From Bernardetia sp. (GTDB taxonomy: Bacteria > Bacteroidota > Bacteroidia > Cytophagales > Bernardetiaceae): 64,000 nt of DNA. The stretch spans positions 1 to 64,000 of the forward strand of contig JAHDBD010000021.1 in the NCBI GenBank assembly GCA_020630575.1, given 5' to 3'. Below, piece after piece: positions 59,557 through 64,000 of this stretch. How positions within the stretch are numbered: position 1 is the stretch's first letter; each line of letters starts with the position of its first letter. The notes under the pieces are model-generated. The model had not been told where the DNA came from. It did no database searches and saw only the letters and a list, made by a program, of their open reading frames with translations. The translations under genes were made by a program, and so were the position numbers.

Positions 59557-61299
59557 TTACTTCACGTCCTTCTTCAACAACATTTCAAACAAAATCCCCA
59601 TAACTATTACCATCACACAACCAATCAGATTATACCATAAAAACCCAATCTCAAAAGTTTCTTTGAAGAAAAAGTAATGAATAAGAATTAAAGATTCACT
59701 CACAACAGCAGCATAAAAAACAGCATTTGATTTTACTTTTTTGATATAAAAAGCGACCAAAAATATTCCCAAAATTGTTCCATAGAACAGCGAACCTAAA
59801 ATATTTACAGCCTGTATCAGATTATCTAATTGTGTGGCAAGCATTGCAAAAAATATCGCATAAACTCCCCAAAACATAGTAAAACCTTTTGATGCCTTTA
59901 CATAATGTTCTTCGTCTTTATCTTTTACAAGAGAGCGTTTATAAATATCAATAACAGTCGTAGAACCGAGTGCATTGAGTTCGGAAGAAGCCGACGACAT
60001 CGCAGCCGAAAGCATTACAGAAACCAAAAGACCAATCAGACCAATAGGCAAATAATCTAAAACAAAATTGATAAAAGCATAATCCAAATCATTATTACTC
60101 AATCTTTTAGCTTCTAATTTATTTCCTTTTTCAATATTATTAATAATGGCTGTTGCTTGATTTCTCAATGTATCATTTTGTGCGTTGTAGGTTCTGATAC
60201 GACTTGCATACATCGTATCTAATTCTATATTTTTAGATTCTGCTTCTTTTTTTGCTTCCAAAAATTCAAAAATCACCTCTTTTTTCTCTTCAAAATTCTG
60301 AGTATATAACGTTTCTATATTTTTTAAAGAATCTGCTTTTGTTGGATTTTCTTGAATGAAAGTTATTTTTTTATTGGTATTAAAGAAAATTGGTGGTTGA
60401 TAAAATTGATAGAAAGCAAAAAGAAAAATTCCTACCAAAAGAATCAAAAATTGCATCGGAATTTTTACCATGCCATTCATAAGTAGTCCTACACGAGTTT
60501 GTGCAATAGATTTTCCTGTCAAATAACGCTGAACTTGTGATTGGTCAGTTCCAAAATATGACAAAGCTAAAAACAAACCTCCAATAATTCCAGACCAAAC
60601 ATTATAACGGTTATTCAAATCAAAATCCAAATTAATCACTTCCAATCTCCCCACAGCACCAGCAACACTCAGTGCATCTGTAACCGAAACTTCCTTTGGC
60701 AAGAGCGAAACCAAAATATAACCTGCTGCCACCATTCCAATCAAAATAACTAGCATTTGCTGTTTTTGAGTCTGACTAACAGCCTTTGTGCCACCAAAAA
60801 CAGTATAAGCAATCACAACAATTCCAATAGCAACAATCAAATAATAGATATTCCAACCCAAAACAGTCGATAAAATAATGGCAGGTGCATAAATAGAAAG
60901 TCCTGCTGCAAGTCCACGCTGAGTCAGAAAAAGAGCAGCACCGAGCGAACGAGTTTTTAAGTCAAAACGATTTTCAAGATACTCGTAAGCCGTATAAACA
61001 TTGAGTTTGTGATAAATCGGAACGGCAGTAATTGATAAAATAACCATAGCGATAGGCAAACCAAAATAAAACTGCACAAAACCCATTCCGTTGCCAAACG
61101 CTTGCCCTGGGGTAGAGAGAAACGTAATAGCACTCGCTTGTGTCGCCATAATAGAAAGACCGATTGTAAACCAGTTCATATCTCTATCTGAAAGCAAATA
61201 GCCTTGTAAATTTTTACTTTGTTTGCGAGTTTTCCATACGCCATAAGCGATAATCAAAACTTGTGTAGCAATCAGCACAGCCCAGTCTAAAGCATTCAT
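59557..61299 (-). CDS. Sodium:solute symporter (SSS family)
   Basis: 580 residues, about 13 transmembrane helices. The SSS signature lies near residues 137-165 and the Na+-site motif SAAMSSASSELNALGS at about 428-443. A cytoplasmic loop of about 90 residues (about 295-385), rich in Lys/Glu, interrupts the middle of the fold and is unusually long. The substrate (for example a sugar, amino acid or nucleoside) cannot be read from sequence. A 54-residue membrane protein encoded upstream on the same strand may be a partner. Confidence 0.9.
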   Translation of the reverse strand: MNALDWAVLIATQVLIIAYGVWKTRKQSKNLQGYLLSDRDMNWFTIGLSIMATQASAITFLSTPGQAFGNGMGFVQFYFGLPIAMVILSITAVPIYHKLNVYTAYEYLENRFDLKTRSLGAALFLTQRGLAAGLSIYAPAIILSTVLGWNIYYLIVAIGIVVIAYTVFGGTKAVSQTQKQQMLVILIGMVAAGYILVSLLPKEVSVTDALSVAGAVGRLEVINLDFDLNNRYNVWSGIIGGLFLALSYFGTDQSQVQRYLTGKSIAQTRVGLLMNGMVKIPMQFLILLVGIFLFAFYQFYQPPIFFNTNKKITFIQENPTKADSLKNIETLYTQNFEEKKEVIFEFLEAKKEAESKNIELDTMYASRIRTYNAQNDTLRNQATAIINNIEKGNKLEAKRLSNNDLDYAFINFVLDYLPIGLIGLLVSVMLSAAMSSASSELNALGSTTVIDIYKRSLVKDKDEEHYVKASKGFTMFWGVYAIFFAMLATQLDNLIQAVNILGSLFYGTILGIFLVAFYIKKVKSNAVFYAAVVSESLILIHYFFFKETFEIGFLWYNLIGCVMVIVMGILFEMLLKKDVK

Positions 61300-61305
61300 A
61301 AAATC

Positions 61306-61340
61306 AGTTATCAGTTACCAGTAAACAGTTATCAGTTAAA
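61306..61340. repeat. Heptamer array upstream of the symporter
   Basis: AGTTATC, AGTTACC, AGTAAAC, AGTTATC, AGTTAAA: five 7-mers ending 7 bp before the symporter start codon. A single AGTTACC-AGTTGAA pair at 41053-41066 follows ruvA. Confidence 0.8.
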
Positions 61341-61359
61341 TACTTTAGTTTGTATTTTT

Positions 61360-61475
61360 CTGTTTTGTGTTTAATCTGTATTATTAAAATGTATTTGTAT
61401 TTTCTCTCTTTCCTCTACAAACTTTGTGGTTAAAAAAGAAATTTGTATTCTCTGTATTTGTATTCCTCTGTGTTT
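61360..61475. repeat. CTCTGTG-type degenerate repeat tract, copy 2
   Basis: Repeated TTTGTATT, CTCTGTATTTGTATT, CCTCTGTG and CTTTGTGGTT motifs; same style as 41075-41165. Confidence 0.5.
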
Positions 61476-61481
61476 AAAAAA

Positions 61482-61646
61482 TCAAGCTCCAAAGTATTCT
61501 CCAAATAGATAAAAAAGGACAATCAAAAGCACTAACTCACCCAAGACAACACTATAAAAAGTTTTCCACGTTCCAAAGATAGGAGGTTTCTCAAACTCAT
61601 TTTTATTTTCGTTTTGCTCGTCTTCGTTTTTTGTAAATTCTTTCAT
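61482..61646 (-). CDS. Small membrane protein associated with the symporter
   Basis: 54 residues from the ATG at 61646; an upstream start at 61670 would add eight residues. A charged N-terminus (Glu/Lys/Asn) leads into PPIFGTWKTFYSVVLGELVLLIVLFY, a single transmembrane helix. In other Bacteroidota small proteins with the PPIFG-W pattern sit next to transporters (from memory, not checked). Likely co-transcribed with the symporter 182 bp downstream; possible accessory subunit. Confidence 0.6.
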   Translation of the reverse strand: MKEFTKNEDEQNENKNEFEKPPIFGTWKTFYSVVLGELVLLIVLFYLFGEYFGA

Positions 61647-61709
61647 AATTTTTGTAATTTGAAGTATCACAGGTTATTAATCCTAAAACTAATCAAAACT
61701 CCTTATTCA

Positions 61710-62377
61710 ATGCCAACTTTTATGCGAACCTTTAGCATTTTTTGTGTATTCTTATTTTTTAGTGGTTTTGCTTTTGGGCAGAAAGTAACGATAGAGATTC
61801 AGATAATTGGTATTGATGAAAGTCCTAGCCGTTTGGAGGAGATAATAATTTATGATAGTTCGATAGATAGCATAGTTTTTTATAATGAGAATTATGAAAA
61901 GTCAAGTTTGCTGGCAGATTTAGATACTACTCACTTGTACGTTTTCTATGGACAAGCTAACGTGAGACAGACAACGTATAGTCTTAGAGATAGCTTAAAA
62001 CTTACAAACTTAGATACTATTCGCACGTATGAAATTTACACAGTTTATGATGTTTGTATTGTTGGTCTTCATCATTTTATTCTAATGGAAATGAAGAATT
62101 AACAGAAGAAAATTTGCAAGAAATAGAAGGGTTTAATGAGGGAATGAAAAATATGCAAATGGATTATTATATTGAAGTGATGGTAGATAATGAAACAAAA
62201 AAAGATAAAGAATTTTTGAATAAACTTGTAGAGCATTTTGAAAAGAAGCCAGAGAAAATTGCATATATAAAACCTTATGACAACTCTGTAAATAGATTAT
62301 ACAAACCTATCCTTCTTATTTACAACAAAGAGATAGAAGGCGAAATAGAAAATCTAAAACAGAAACATAATTTATAA
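61710..62377 (+). pseudogene. Frameshifted secreted-protein gene (two overlapping ORFs)
   Basis: The first reading frame starts at 61710 (or 61722) with a signal peptide (AFGQ, cleavage about residue 24) and stops at 62102. A second frame, shifted by -1, continues with SSFYSNGNEELTEEN from about 62066 to 62377 and has no ATG of its own near its beginning (first start is a TTG at 62054). The frames overlap by some 30 bp, and the second looks coding (Glu/Lys-rich, coherent to its stop). The simplest reading is one gene of about 222 codons broken by a one-base indel near 62060-62085, or a sequencing error. No family recognised. Confidence 0.6.
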
Positions 62378-62454
62378 ATTTCATAAAAAATAGTATCTTG
62401 TAGAGTTCATTTTTTAAATTAAATTTTAATCTTACACAAACTACACTAAAAATT

Positions 62455-62910
62455 ATGCTAGACGATTTATTACAACTCGCACAAGGACAACTAGGAACTC
62501 AACTTCAAGAAGAAGCAGGACTAAGTTCTTCACAAGTAGGAGAAACAGTTGATGTTGCCAAAAATTCATTTCTTACTCAAATGGCAAGCGAAGCATTGAG
62601 TGGAAATTTGCCACAACTTTTAGATATTTTTAATGGAAAAGCAAGCACCACAACAGCAAATCCAATGGTTATGCGTCTTGTAAATCAATTCGGAGGCGAT
62701 ATGATGGAAAAAATGGGGGTTTCGAAAGAAACGGCTGCTATGGTTTCTAATATGGTCATTCCTTTTATTATGTCAAAAATTGGTTCTCCTGAGACAGGAA
62801 GTGCAGAAGATGAAGGTTCGATGATGTCAAAATTAGGACTTGATAACTTAGATAATATTGGAGGAATGCTTGGTGGATTATTTGGTGGAAAAGGTGGTTT
62901 TTTTAGCTAA
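62455..62910 (+). CDS. Small helical protein (DUF937/DUF2780-like layout)
   Basis: 151 residues. Three helical parts: an N-terminal EAGLSSSQVGETVDVAKNSFL, a central NPMVMRLVNQFGG..MEKMGVSKETAAMVSNMVIPFIM and a Gly-rich tail (GGMLGGLFGGKGG), a layout like DUF937-type proteins. No signal peptide. It is clearly related to the gene at 63034: both have the AK-S pattern, a SEA-x-G motif, an NG-A-T segment and a C-terminal IxPFI. Function unknown. Confidence 0.65.
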   Translation: MLDDLLQLAQGQLGTQLQEEAGLSSSQVGETVDVAKNSFLTQMASEALSGNLPQLLDIFNGKASTTTANPMVMRLVNQFGGDMMEKMGVSKETAAMVSNMVIPFIMSKIGSPETGSAEDEGSMMSKLGLDNLDNIGGMLGGLFGGKGGFFS

Positions 62911-63033
62911 AAACTTCTTTTATTGATTTTACTATTTCTCATAGTCTGATTTAATTTATAAATTGAGGTTATGAGAAATTTTGATTTCATTTTTCTATTA
63001 TTTTATCATCAACACCTTTAAAACTAAATAATT

Positions 63034-63516
63034 ATGACTACTAGCCCAATAGATAAAATTATCAATGATGCTAAAAGTAATCTAGCAGAAAAAGTAAAAA
63101 ATGAAATAAATATTTCTGAAGAAAAAACAAATCAAGTTTTTGTCCTTGCTAAAGATTCTTATATTCGTCTTTTAGAAAGTGAAGCAGGTGCAGGACATTT
63201 TGATGAGTTTTTGAAAATTTATAACGGAACGGCTACTTCACTTTCTACAGCTCAAATTATTTCTTTGATGGAATATTTTCATACCAAAAAATTAAGGGAT
63301 AGTTTAAAACTCTCAGATATAGATGCTGAAAAAACAGCTAAAATAGTTTCGCCTTTTATCATAAAACAAATTAGTAACAAAAAGTCTGTTTCTGCGACAG
63401 ATATAAAAACTTTATGTACTCAAATAGGTTTAGAAAGTTGTATTCCAAACTTAGAAGCTCTCAAAAATAAATGGGATGATTTGTCGCCCGAAGAAAAAAA
63501 ACAATTTAGCCGTTAG
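63034..63516 (+). CDS. Diverged paralogue of the preceding small helical protein
   Basis: 160 residues. Aligned with the gene at 62455 it keeps VFVLAKDSYIRLLESEAGAG, IYNGTAT and SPFIIKQIS in the same places, but loses the Gly-rich tail, which is replaced by a helical charged C-terminus. Tandem duplication followed by divergence is likely. Cytoplasmic, function unknown. Confidence 0.65.
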   Translation: MTTSPIDKIINDAKSNLAEKVKNEINISEEKTNQVFVLAKDSYIRLLESEAGAGHFDEFLKIYNGTATSLSTAQIISLMEYFHTKKLRDSLKLSDIDAEKTAKIVSPFIIKQISNKKSVSATDIKTLCTQIGLESCIPNLEALKNKWDDLSPEEKKQFSR

Positions 63517-63560
63517 AATTATTTATTTCTAGTCTTTAAATCTTAATTTAAAAAAATCAA

Positions 63561-63902
63561 TTGATTCTACTTGCAAATCCTTTATTGTTCAAAATTTTGA
63601 AAAATCCACCTCGTGCAATGGCTTTATTTCCTTTTGTATTGGTAGATTCAGAAAAAGATAAATTTGATAAAGTATTAATCAATCATGAAAAAATACACCT
63701 CTATCAACAATTAGAAATGGGTATTATTCCTTTCTATCTAGTTTATTTAGGAAATTATTTTTTTCAACTTATCAAACTCAAAAGACATCATACAGCTTAT
63801 ATGAATATTGTCTTTGAAAAAGAAGCCTATCAGAATGAATGGAATTTAGAATATCTTAGAGACAGAAAATTTTGGGCATTTTGGAAATATTGGAACAAAT
63901 AA
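63561..63902 (+). CDS. Small HExxH-containing protein (zincin-like)
   Basis: 113 residues from a TTG start at 63561; the first ATG (63618) would remove a conserved-looking N-terminus, so I prefer TTG. The motif His-Glu-Lys-Ile-His (about residues 42-46) followed by LYQQLE resembles the M56/M48-type zinc-peptidase helix, and a downstream Glu (FEKEAYQNE, about 85-93) could be the third ligand. One hydrophobic segment at about 53-68. Such short Bacteroidota proteins are usually unannotated; activity is unproven. Confidence 0.6.
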   Translation: MILLANPLLFKILKNPPRAMALFPFVLVDSEKDKFDKVLINHEKIHLYQQLEMGIIPFYLVYLGNYFFQLIKLKRHHTAYMNIVFEKEAYQNEWNLEYLRDRKFWAFWKYWNK

Positions 63903-64000
63903 AGTATGCTTCAAAGTGTTTTTCAAAAAAAAAGTGCATAAATAGCAACATTAATCAAAAAAATTGTTATATTTACGTGTCCTTTAAAAACAGAATTATA
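63903..64000. other. Terminal 98 bp, non-coding
   Basis: A+T-rich. A TATATTTA box at about 63968-63975 resembles a -7 element (7 of 8), which may belong to a gene beyond the window. Nothing else seen. Confidence 0.3.

Noticed and set aside
1..64000. tRNA, rRNA, insertion sequence or prophage genes
   Set aside because: I found no cloverleaf-like G+C-rich segments, no transposase or integrase, and no phage structural genes among the coding regions.

Overview
The window is A+T-rich chromosomal DNA from a member of the Bacteroidota, most likely a Cytophagales-type gliding or marine lineage (Bernardetia/Flexibacter-like; this genus-level guess is inference). The support comes from several signs. 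One secreted hydrolase ends in a type IX secretion (T9SS) sorting domain. There is a three-gene sdhCAB with a b558-type cytochrome subunit, a DAHP synthase/chorismate mutase fusion in the order typical of Bacteroidetes, and SusB-free but lipoprotein-rich gene content. Several upstream regions carry the Bacteroidetes promoter pattern TTTG/TTG, about 19-21 nt, TAnnTTTG. I see no rRNA, tRNA, CRISPR array, insertion sequence or prophage.

Layout. 1-8.8 kb is a mixed region: a DUF4199 membrane protein, a 2OG-Fe(II) oxygenase, a candidate modification-dependent restriction enzyme (EVE-like plus HNH) with a lipoprotein 12 nt behind it, a TetR regulator, a glycosyltransferase and a voltage-gated K+ channel. 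8.9-22 kb is the most distinctive block, all on the + strand: CheR, CheB without receiver, a membrane GAF protein, a 1155-residue Cache-HAMP-GAF-PAS-PAS-PP2C phosphatase, a SiaB-like kinase, a SiaC-like phosphoprotein (conserved Thr68), a 1102-residue TerB/ABC exporter, a lipoprotein and a small secreted protein. This reads as a SiaABC partner-switch circuit coupled to chemotaxis-type methylation enzymes and an ABC exporter, with no MCP, CheA or diguanylate cyclase in the window.

22-34 kb holds an esterase, DUF1232, LRR, thiamine-binding and T9SS hydrolase genes, then a minus-strand run with SufB, a DUF721 protein, an arginase-fold protein lacking metal ligands, pirin, a YjdI ferredoxin and a CBS protein. 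34-47 kb has an orphan HlyD, acyl-CoA dehydrogenase, a DUF5694 protein, an FAD oxidoreductase under a promoter framed by two TTGCA palindromes, ruvA, a LysM/DPBB protein, a paired active/inactive M16 peptidase and AroG-CM. 47-64 kb contains a FecR N-terminal remnant, an SGNH hydrolase, MiaE, DoxX, Crp/Fnr, a TPR protein, a thioesterase, sdhCAB, GNAT, a sodium:solute symporter with a small membrane partner, a frameshifted gene, and a tandem pair of related small proteins.

Intergenic DNA is unusually structured. Many spacers contain A+T-rich arrays with a strict 7-bp period, often abutting start or stop codons. At least four other dispersed hairpin/palindrome families recur, and two almost identical 37-bp terminators lie 1.6 kb apart. 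Some fifteen intrinsic terminators delimit transcription units.
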